The notes below the pieces were generated by a model. The model saw nothing but the letters and a program-made list of their open reading frames with translations. It was not told the DNA's origin and made no database searches. A DNA stretch of 8,022 nt from CAZJBP01 sp964544115 (GTDB lineage: Bacteria; Verrucomicrobiota; Kiritimatiellia; UBA8416; JADHWI01): the NCBI GenBank assembly GCA_964544115.1, contig CAZJBP010000159.1:1-8022 (forward strand), read 5' to 3'. Below, in pieces: positions 1-5,473 of the stretch; position 1 is the first letter of the stretch; each line of letters begins with the position of its first letter. The position numbers were made by a program, and so were the translations under genes.

Positions 1-2518
1 TTCGACACGTTGATTCGCGGCTCGTTTCACGATTGCCCGCATCGTAACCGATGGCTTGCGTCAGTCCAATGCCGGAGGCAACAAGCTGGGTCACGGAACC
101 GATCAAATCACAACCATACGCGACACGCCCTGTCCACCCGGGAGCCCGGATTTCCTGGGCCGTCAGCCGGCCCGGAGCAATCCAGTCATTCGTTACCATT
201 ATACCGCCATCCGTGACGGAAGCGAGCAAGCCGTTGGCCAGCCAAGTGTAAGCGTTGGTGCGACCGGGCAACGAATGCTTCGAAAGGCGAGCGCCACTAT
301 CGTAATCGAACACGGCCAGGCTCCCGTCAAAGCGCGTGACTTCCTTCGGCAATCCGAGCACGCCATATTCGACGGAGGCAACCCGTCCCTCGATATTGGT
401 TACGGAGTCGACGCGGCCCGCCGCATCGGTCGTCCGCGCCTCAACCGTCCGCCCCAGGGAGTCGATAACGGCCGTCTGTTCCAGTTGAAGATTGTAGTCG
501 AAATCGAGCGACACGGTGTGATTGGACCCGCCATCGGATACGGTGCGCTCGATGCGCAGCGGCTTGCCAGCCGTGCCATAGGTGATTGCCGTGTAACGGC
601 CAGCCCTATCGACCACGCCGGTCATGTGTCCCAGAGCGTCGTAGTACCGGCGCGTGTCGAGCAAATCCGGATCGACGGTCCGGACCACCCTCCCGAACCC
701 GTCGTATTCGAAGGCCCACTCGCGAGCGGGAGCGTATACATCGCCGGGAAGAGTAAAGCAAAGCGGCCTACCCAGGATGTCATTGGAAATGGCGAGAGTC
801 GGAAGAACGGGAGGTATGACTTGGGTTACATTGCCCCGTGGGTCGCGCCAGAAACTGGTTTTGTGACCGTTCGGATCGGTAATGTCATGCAGCATGCCGT
901 TAAGATAACCGAAAGACGTTCCGATCCAGCCGCCCAACCCGTTCGTCTGGCGGATAGCGGTTGGCGCGCCATTGGTCCAGTCATATTGCATGGTCCAGCC
1001 TATCGGATCGATCTCGGCTCGCGGGACGTCCAACACGGGATCCCATTCGGTGCGCGATTCGTAAGCAGGCCCGGAACCAAGGCGAAACACCGAATGGGTC
1101 GGCCTTCCAGACGCGTCAAGCACCGTGCTGACGGAGGCCGTTTGAGCGCCCGCGCTCCAGACGAGGCCGGTGGTTGCCAGGGTGTTTTTGTCATAATAAT
1201 ACGTTGTCTTTTCGCCTCCCATTTCAACCGAGTCGATACGCGGTACATCGGCCAACCAGTGGGTGATTTCCGTCCTGTCCGATGAGGCGGAAACGGGATA
1301 CGTGATGGTCGCCGTGCGCTCGTCCAGGTCCCAGGCTGCATTGGCCGCCGCTTTACCGCCGCCATAGGCGTTGTCGGTGCAGCGACGGGAGCCGTCGGGC
1401 AGTTCGACGAAGGCGTAGGTAACGGTTTGACCAAGCGCATTGACGACGTTGGTGAGCGTATTTGAGCCATCGTATTGGTAGTGCCGGGAAACGGATTCGC
1501 CGGAGGCGGCGCGGCGGACGGCGGCGGTCAGCAACCCCGATGGCGTGTAGAAATAGTCCGCGCTTAACAACCCCTCGGGCCCTTTGACGGAAGCGATGCG
1601 GTTGTTGGTCCAGGCGACGTCGAGTGAGAGCCCGCTGGAATGCAAGACATTCGTAAGGCGACCTTCGTTGTCGCGGGCGGCGGTCAGGCTGTTGTTCGCC
1701 CGGTCGATGGTCGAAGCCCAGAGGCCGTTGGCGGCGAAGATCATCCTGTTGCCACCGTCACGGCCGTCAAGTTCCCAGGCGCCATTAAACCCGTGGGATA
1801 CACGCCAGCGCACGTCACAATCGCAGAACCAGGCGGACCCCTTCTTCACGAAACTGAAAGTGCGGCCCTCACCATCTCGCACGCGTAAAATGGATTGCTC
1901 GGTAGCGGGCACTTCCAGTTTCCATTCCGTCGAGGCGCGCCAACCGGGGCCAAACTCCATGCTCCCGCTGTCTGCGCTGTTATAACTACGACCGAAAGCC
2001 AGGGGCAAACCTTTCGCCGGAATGGCCATATCGCTATCGGTTCGGAAGGCCGCGCCGTTGATGACATTATAGGGCTCGCCCCGGCCCGCATCCCCTTTTT
2101 GAGGGTTGACCGGGTCGGCATCCGGGTGACCGGTAAACGTTGCAATCGGAATCTCCGTGTAATAATCCAGTGTCTCGAAATAGCCGTCGCTTTTACGGGC
2201 AGATCGCTCAATCCCGGCAGCGTCGGAGAAATGGACCGTAAGCTGCCATTCAATCTCCAAGCCAAGATAATAATCCGTATCGTAACGCACAACCCAATTG
2301 CTGCATCCCGGTTCAATAGGATAGGGATCCGTGGAAAAGTAGTTATTCGTGCCTCCCCACCAGCGGTCGTAGCCGTCAACCCATGCGTAAATGGTTTGAT
2401 CCGAGCTGTTTTTAACAGTCAAAAACAAATTTACGTCGTTCGTCGCCGGAAAAGAGGCCTGAAGCCGGATACAGGCCATGAACCAGAAAAGAATAGTGAA
2501 TAAAGCTTTTCCGATCAT
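1..2518 (-). CDS. Secreted RHS/YD-repeat protein, partial (C-terminus beyond the left edge)
   Basis: The frame is open from the ATG at 2518 to base 1, giving 839 visible residues without a stop. The start is supported by an ATGA overlap with the stop of the gene upstream, a purine-rich GGAAGGTGG just before it, and a signal peptide (Lys4, hydrophobic core about 5-17, possible cleavage after LQA near residue 21; Cys16 makes a lipoprotein signal a weaker alternative). Residues about 25-125 are a beta-rich region I do not recognise. Residues about 135-260 resemble the DUF6531 domain that opens many RHS proteins (DPVNPQKG, then MAIPAKGLPLAFGRSYNS). From about residue 335 onward there are degenerate YD repeats (YQYDGSNTL, FEYDGFGRV, YYDALGHMTGVVDRAG, VFDYDSGARL, IGYDAGNRE). 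In this family the repeats form a hollow beta shell, often enclosing a C-terminal toxin. The hyperconserved core end and the tip lie outside the window, so toxin, adhesin or wall-associated roles cannot be separated. Confidence 0.9.
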   Translation of the reverse strand, partial: MIGKALFTILFWFMACIRLQASFPATNDVNLFLTVKNSSDQTIYAWVDGYDRWWGGTNNYFSTDPYPIEPGCSNWVVRYDTDYYLGLEIEWQLTVHFSDAAGIERSARKSDGYFETLDYYTEIPIATFTGHPDADPVNPQKGDAGRGEPYNVINGAAFRTDSDMAIPAKGLPLAFGRSYNSADSGSMEFGPGWRASTEWKLEVPATEQSILRVRDGEGRTFSFVKKGSAWFCDCDVRWRVSHGFNGAWELDGRDGGNRMIFAANGLWASTIDRANNSLTAARDNEGRLTNVLHSSGLSLDVAWTNNRIASVKGPEGLLSADYFYTPSGLLTAAVRRAASGESVSRHYQYDGSNTLTNVVNALGQTVTYAFVELPDGSRRCTDNAYGGGKAAANAAWDLDERTATITYPVSASSDRTEITHWLADVPRIDSVEMGGEKTTYYYDKNTLATTGLVWSAGAQTASVSTVLDASGRPTHSVFRLGSGPAYESRTEWDPVLDVPRAEIDPIGWTMQYDWTNGAPTAIRQTNGLGGWIGTSFGYLNGMLHDITDPNGHKTSFWRDPRGNVTQVIPPVLPTLAISNDILGRPLCFTLPGDVYAPAREWAFEYDGFGRVVRTVDPDLLDTRRYYDALGHMTGVVDRAGRYTAITYGTAGKPLRIERTVSDGGSNHTVSLDFDYNLQLEQTAVIDSLGRTVEARTTDAAGRVDSVTNIEGRVASVEYGVLGLPKEVTRFDGSLAVFDYDSGARLSKHSLPGRTNAYTWLANGLLASVTDGGIMVTNDWIAPGRLTAQEIRAPGWTGRVAYGCDLIGSVTQLVASGIGLTQAIGYDAGNRETSRESTCR

Positions 2519-3936
2519 GGCACCACCACCTTCCGCGATCCGTTGACCGGTGTGATGAGGTGGATGGCGGGCGGCGTTCGATCCGGGTTCGTCGGGTCGG
2601 TGCGGTCGCGGAGCGCCTCGTCACCGTCCTCCACGCCGTCCGTGTCGGTATCGGGCACTTGTGGGTCTGAGTCGTGTTGATATTCCTGCAAGTTGGTCAA
2701 TCCATCGTTGTCCGCATCTTCCGCTGCATCCGAGGGATCGAGCGGGTCGAAATCGTGCGTCACTTCCCATCCGTCAGCCATGCCGTCGTGGTCGGTGTCG
2801 AAATCGCGCGGATCGGTGTGGAGTTGATACTCCTGTAGATTGGTCAAGCCGTCAATATCCGCATCCTCCGGGGCGTCGGAAGCGTCAAGCGGCTTAAGAT
2901 TGTATAAGACTTCCCAGCCGTCCGACATTCCATCGTCATCCGTATCGGAATCGCAGGGATCGGTATATTCCCGTTGCGGCGAGTAGACCAGAGACAGCCC
3001 CGTGTAAACGCAGCCCGGTTCGGCATAGGCGTATTGGCAGGCGGATCCTCCGGCACTCTGGACGCCAAAGGTCGCGAAAGATCCGTCCGTGTCGGGCCCC
3101 GTAAGCGTCTGGTAATTGACGCGAACGATGCCGGACGGTTCAAGAACGGCCTGGAAAGTCATGTGCGTGTAGTCGGGGTCGTATTGAATGGCAACGTCCC
3201 GCCACTCAACCACAAAGACCGATGACGTTCCGGACGGCATTGTCGCCCAAAGAATATCGGCGTTTTCGGGAAAGACGCACAGGTCGTACCAAAAGGCGGC
3301 AATCATCGGAAATGGGGGCAGGCTGGGGAGTGCCTCATTTTCCCAAGGCGAGAGGCCATCCTTTGCATCGCCGAACTCAATGAGGCCGTTGACTCCGATT
3401 TCCGCTTCGCCGTAGTTGGTTCCGTAAAACGGGAAGGGAAAGCCCAAAGAAACGGTGGCGGCACCGTCGTCCTCATCGTTATTGGCAAGTGAGCCGCGCA
3501 AGGACGTGCCATTGGTGGAAAGGTTCACCCAGGAAGAAGAGACGGGATCAACGCTATACGAGAACCGGCGGCAGGTATGCGCTTCGTCGCCGTCCAGGAG
3601 TCCGTCGTTGTCGCTGTCGGGATCGAGCGGATCCGTACCGTAAGGCGTGATCTCATCGCCGTCATTGAGCCCATCGTTGTCGGTGTCGGGATTCAAGGGG
3701 TCCGTATGATAAGTTTGCACTTCAGCTAGATCCGACAAGCCATCACCATCGGTATCCGTGAGTCCCTCGTCGGTCCCATACATGAACCGCTCACGGGCAT
3801 CCGTCAGGCCGTCGGAATCGCTGTCCTGATCGGCGTTTCCCACACGGTAGAAGCGGGTCAAATCGTTCGTGGAAAGAGAGGTGTCTACCCACCACAGGCT
3901 GTTGGTGCCTGCCGTCGAGAGGTTGGACGACGCCAC
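2515..3936 (-). CDS. TSP3 (Asp-rich calcium-binding) repeat protein with an embedded nidogen-like domain; probable C-terminal part of a broken gene
   Basis: This is a 473-residue open frame if begun at GTG 3936, the only start codon between the upstream in-frame TAA (3976-3978) and the repeats; no ribosome binding site precedes it. Residues 1-32 read as the end of a beta-sandwich module (SLWWVDTS, RFYRVGNA). Residues 38-120 hold four units starting at D38, D61, D84 and D107 with a 23-residue period and DxDxDG calcium-loop cores such as DTDGDGLSD. Residues about 123-320 are a beta-rich domain resembling NIDO-type extracellular domains (LGFPFPFYGTNY, IGVNGLIEFGD, VVEWRDVAIQY). Residues 331-428 are two tandem 49-residue TSP3-type units, followed by a third partial unit and a PPAIHLITP tail. 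Such repeats bind Ca2+ and rigidify extracellular proteins. There is no signal peptide, so export would need the N-terminal part encoded at 3976-4722. The stop overlaps the RHS start (ATGA). Most likely this is the downstream piece of a gene split by a nonsense codon. Confidence 0.8.
   Translation of the reverse strand: MASSNLSTAGTNSLWWVDTSLSTNDLTRFYRVGNADQDSDSDGLTDARERFMYGTDEGLTDTDGDGLSDLAEVQTYHTDPLNPDTDNDGLNDGDEITPYGTDPLDPDSDNDGLLDGDEAHTCRRFSYSVDPVSSSWVNLSTNGTSLRGSLANNDEDDGAATVSLGFPFPFYGTNYGEAEIGVNGLIEFGDAKDGLSPWENEALPSLPPFPMIAAFWYDLCVFPENADILWATMPSGTSSVFVVEWRDVAIQYDPDYTHMTFQAVLEPSGIVRVNYQTLTGPDTDGSFATFGVQSAGGSACQYAYAEPGCVYTGLSLVYSPQREYTDPCDSDTDDDGMSDGWEVLYNLKPLDASDAPEDADIDGLTNLQEYQLHTDPRDFDTDHDGMADGWEVTHDFDPLDPSDAAEDADNDGLTNLQEYQHDSDPQVPDTDTDGVEDGDEALRDRTDPTNPDRTPPAIHLITPVNGSRKVVVP
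2653..2946 (-). repeat. Two tandem 147-bp coding repeats (49-residue TSP3-type units)
   Basis: Residues 331-379 (2800-2946) and 380-428 (2653-2799) of the TSP3 protein align without gaps, with 33 of 49 residues identical by my hand count. Each unit has DTDxDGMxDGWEV, then PLDxSDAxEDADxDG, then LTNLQEYQ. This points to an internal tandem duplication that has since diverged. Confidence 0.8.
3577..3825 (-). repeat. First TSP3 array, four units of 23-residue (69-bp) period
   Basis: Units begin at residues 38, 61, 84 and 107 of the downstream frame. Each has a DxDxDG loop followed by an acidic or Gly position and, in the complete units, YxTD. The fourth unit is cut short by the start of the nidogen-like domain after about residue 120. 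Confidence 0.8.
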
Positions 3937-3975
3937 AAACCAGCCGGTGGTGGCGACCGTGGAACGGGCGAAGAC

Positions 3976-3978
3976 TTA
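3976..3978 (-). other. In-frame TAA splitting one apparent gene
   Basis: The TAA separates two frames that are in register. The codons on the far side continue without another stop for more than 480 residues and complete the beta module begun before it (TNKL, stop, VFARST). One base change from GAA, CAA or AAA would create it. Sequencing error, a real nonsense mutation and readthrough cannot be told apart from the sequence alone. Confidence 0.7.
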
Positions 3979-4722
3979 CAACTTGTTGGTGAAGTCATCC
4001 GGCCAGCCAATGCCCAGGGCCATGCCGTTGGTGGCCTTTTCGATGGCGAAGATGACGAGATTGGTGACCGGCTCTGGCAGCCCTTCGCCCATCATCATGT
4101 TCATCTCAAATTCGGGCTGCTGGACGGCCGCCAGTTGGGCCTCCGCCATGGCTTCCACGGAATCTGACGGCAACAGGTAGTAGGTCACGCTTACGCGGGC
4201 GGGGTCATAGATGGCCTCGGCCCACGCTAGGGCATAGGGATCGGCGTTTTCGGCGTAATACTCGGGGTGCCGGTCTGCCAGCCATGTAAATGGAAAGTAG
4301 TCCTGCTCGGGGGCCAGGTACCCTATGAGTTCGGCCGATCCATTATAGAAAGCGGTGTATCGTGTTTCCGGGTCTTCCGTCACGGTCACGGGGTAGACCG
4401 TCACGCCGTTCAGTTCAGCCGCTTCCAGAGCGGTAGCCCAGCTGAAGTTGGCGGGATCGAAGACAACGAGGCCCCCGGAAGGATTGAGCTTATAATCAGG
4501 ATCGGGGGGCAGGATTTGGAGGAGGTGTTCTCGGGCTGCGCGGTAGCGGGACTGGAGGGCCGCCGGGCTGGTAACCGTGGCGGATTCCAGGAGGGCTATT
4601 CGTTTGTTCAAGGCGATTCGGTCAAGCTTGGTGCCGAAGGCCAGGTAAACGAGGGGCATCAGCAGGAGGCATACAACCAGTGAACCCAGCAGGACAACGG
4701 ATGACCGGCCCTTCTTGCTCAT
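3976..4722 (-). CDS. Membrane-anchored N-terminal part of the TSP3-repeat protein (ends at an in-frame TAA)
   Basis: This 248-residue frame starts at ATG 4722, about 30 nt below a predicted promoter, with a G-rich stretch (GGGGG) as a weak ribosome binding site. Residues 3-6 (KKGR) plus the hydrophobic segment about 9-29 form an uncleaved signal anchor or signal peptide. Residues about 31-72 look helical and may form a coiled coil, and the rest appears exported. I recognise no catalytic motif in residues 75-215. Residues about 218-248 (PVTNLVIFAIEKATNG, then GIGWPDDFTNKL) look like the first strands of an Fn3-like module. Its expected continuation (VFARSTVATTGWFVASSNLS, SLWWVDTS, RFYRV) is encoded in the same frame immediately after the TAA. 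The frame therefore probably represents the truncated front of a gene of about 735 codons. A true short gene followed by a separate protein is possible but less natural. The function is unknown; the operon context suggests assembly or display of the RHS protein. Confidence 0.75.
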   Translation of the reverse strand: MSKKGRSSVVLLGSLVVCLLLMPLVYLAFGTKLDRIALNKRIALLESATVTSPAALQSRYRAAREHLLQILPPDPDYKLNPSGGLVVFDPANFSWATALEAAELNGVTVYPVTVTEDPETRYTAFYNGSAELIGYLAPEQDYFPFTWLADRHPEYYAENADPYALAWAEAIYDPARVSVTYYLLPSDSVEAMAEAQLAAVQQPEFEMNMMMGEGLPEPVTNLVIFAIEKATNGMALGIGWPDDFTNKL

Positions 4723-4760
4723 TCACGCCCCCACTTTACTTCGCCTTCTCAAATATGACA

Positions 4761-4789
4761 AATATAACGACTTTAGTGAATCACGTCAA
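4761..4789 (-). promoter_or_regulatory. Predicted sigma70-type promoter of the TSP3-RHS operon
   Basis: On the minus strand, TTGACG (4784-4789) is separated by exactly 17 bp from TATATT (4761-4766). A start near 4754 would give a 5' leader of about 30 nt before the ATG at 4722. It lies in an A+T-rich patch between divergent genes. Confidence 0.65.
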
Positions 4790-4802
4790 TCTTCATCTGT
4801 TT

Positions 4803-4843
4803 CTATTTTGGCAGGCCTATTTTGGCAGGTTCAATTTTGGCAC
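4803..4843. repeat. Three short direct repeats with a TTTTGGCA core
   Basis: CTATTTTGGCAGG occurs exactly at 4803-4815 and 4817-4829, and a third degenerate copy CAATTTTGGCAC lies at 4832-4843. The cores start at 4806, 4820 and 4835, so the spacing is 14 and 15 bp. They sit upstream of the minus-strand operon promoter and may be a regulator-binding cluster or slippage repeats. No protein can be assigned. Confidence 0.7.
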
Positions 4844-4905
4844 TTCCGAAGACTCGAGGTAGATAGGCCCCCTGACCAACGGTGGATAACCCGTTCCGAA
4901 TGATC

Positions 4906-4929
4906 AAATCCCGCAGCAAATCCCGCAGC
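4906..4929. repeat. 12-bp tandem direct repeat next to the yefM promoter
   Basis: AAATCCCGCAGC is present twice, back to back (4906-4917 and 4918-4929), ending one base before the TTGACA -35 element at 4931. The position suggests either a regulatory site or a simple tandem duplication. Confidence 0.75.
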
Positions 4930-4930
4930 A

Positions 4931-4960
4931 TTGACAAATCACCGTCATGTACAGTATCCT
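4931..4960 (+). promoter_or_regulatory. Predicted yefM-yoeB promoter
   Basis: A perfect -35 element TTGACA (4931-4936) is followed after 18 bp by TATCCT (4955-4960), which matches the -10 consensus at four of six positions. A start six or seven bases downstream would fall on the yefM ATG at 4967. Confidence 0.6.
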
Positions 4961-4965
4961 GTCCA
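4948..4965. promoter_or_regulatory. Predicted YefM operator (paired TGTACA-type hexamers)
   Basis: TGTACA (4948-4953) lies in the promoter spacer, and TGTCCA (4960-4965, one mismatch) lies exactly 12 bp further on, between the -10 element and the ATG. The E. coli yefM-yoeB operator is known to use TGTACA cores about 12 bp apart. The match in sequence, spacing and position suggests autoregulation by the YefM-YoeB complex. Confidence 0.65.
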
Positions 4966-4966
4966 T

Positions 4967-5218
4967 ATGAAAGCCATCACCTATACGGAAGCCAGGGAGA
5001 CATTGGCCGAGACGATCCGCCATGTCTGCCAAGACCACAATCCGGTCATCATCACGCGCAAACGCGATGACTCGGTCGTCATGATCTCGCTGGACGACTT
5101 TGAATCACTCACGGAAACCGCGTATCTGCTCCGCAGTCCGCGAAATGCCCGGCGCATCCTGGATTCCATCAAGGAACTTGAGGAAGGCAAAGGGGTGGCC
5201 AGGAAATTGGCGGAATGA
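4967..5218 (+). CDS. yefM: YefM antitoxin (Phd/YefM family)
   Basis: The 83-residue protein is the antitoxin of a type II toxin-antitoxin pair. It binds and neutralises YoeB and represses its own promoter through its N-terminal Phd/YefM fold. The length equals that of E. coli YefM, and the pattern matches along the whole chain: ITYTEARETLAE near the N-terminus, PVIITRKRDDSVVMISLDDF at 26-45, and the diagnostic ETAYLLRSPRNARRILDSI at 50-68, ahead of the charged C-terminal tail that wraps the toxin. ATG 4967 was chosen because MKAITYTEAR matches the usual family start. An in-frame TTG at 4931 is the promoter's -35 box instead. No Shine-Dalgarno sequence precedes the ATG, and the predicted -10 element ends only six bases before it, so the mRNA may be leaderless. 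The stop overlaps the yoeB start (ATGA), which fits coupled translation. Confidence 0.95.
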   Translation: MKAITYTEARETLAETIRHVCQDHNPVIITRKRDDSVVMISLDDFESLTETAYLLRSPRNARRILDSIKELEEGKGVARKLAE

Positions 5219-5469
5219 AGATCGTTTTTTCAAGTCAGGCGTGGGAAGACTATCTCCACTGGCAGCAGACGGACACCAAAACACTCAAGCGTATCAACGC
5301 TCTCATCAAGGAGGTTGTCCGCACTCCGTTCGAGGGAACCGGCAAGCCCGAACCCCTCCGACATGCCCTGGGCGGCTACTGGTCCAGGCGCATCAATGAC
5401 GAACATCGCCTGGTTTACAAAGTGGAGGGTGATGCCGTATGGATCGCTCAGGCCCGGTACCATTATTGA
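5215..5469 (+). CDS. yoeB: YoeB toxin, ribosome-dependent mRNA interferase
   Basis: The 84-residue protein has the same length as E. coli YoeB, a RelE-superfamily endoribonuclease that cuts mRNA in the ribosomal A site and is held inactive by YefM. The conserved stretches are visible: WEDYLHWQQTD at 10-20, RTPFEGTGKPEPLRH at 36-50, GYWSRRINDEHRLVY at 54-68, and the C-terminal ARYHY. The known catalytic residues Glu46, Arg65 and His83 all fall at their expected positions, together with terminal Tyr84, so the toxin looks active rather than degraded. It starts inside the yefM stop (ATGA) and would be cotranscribed and co-repressed with it. Toxin and antitoxin are both intact, so the module is probably functional. 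There is no integrase or transposase nearby to explain how it arrived. Confidence 0.96.
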   Translation: MKIVFSSQAWEDYLHWQQTDTKTLKRINALIKEVVRTPFEGTGKPEPLRHALGGYWSRRINDEHRLVYKVEGDAVWIAQARYHY

Positions 5470-5473
5470 CAAC

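Noticed and set aside
56..1285. Long plus-strand open frame of 409 codons
   Set aside because: It lies wholly opposite the RHS gene, whose minus-strand frame shows clear YD repeats. The plus-strand translation has no recognisable motif and is a shadow of G+C-rich codons.
1846..2379. Minus-strand open frame of 177 codons
   Set aside because: It overlaps the RHS gene in another frame. Only the frame starting at 2518 gives the conserved DPVNPQKG and GLPLAFGRSYNS sequence.
1895..2503. Plus-strand open frame of 202 codons
   Set aside because: It is antisense to the signal peptide and DUF6531-like part of the RHS gene, with no family pattern of its own.
4680..4903. Small plus-strand open frames in the divergent intergenic region
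   Set aside because: They overlap the minus-strand start, its promoter and the direct repeats, and neither has a plausible ribosome binding site or family resemblance.
4931..4966. Upstream TTG start for yefM
   Set aside because: The TTG is part of the TTGACA -35 element, and the extra 12 residues do not match the family, which begins MKAITYTEAR-like.
5315..5473. Earlier start for the membrane protein inside yoeB
   Set aside because: The added residues are the out-of-frame translation of yoeB. The first hydrophobic segment follows naturally from ATG 5474; only ATG 5432 remains as a modest alternative.
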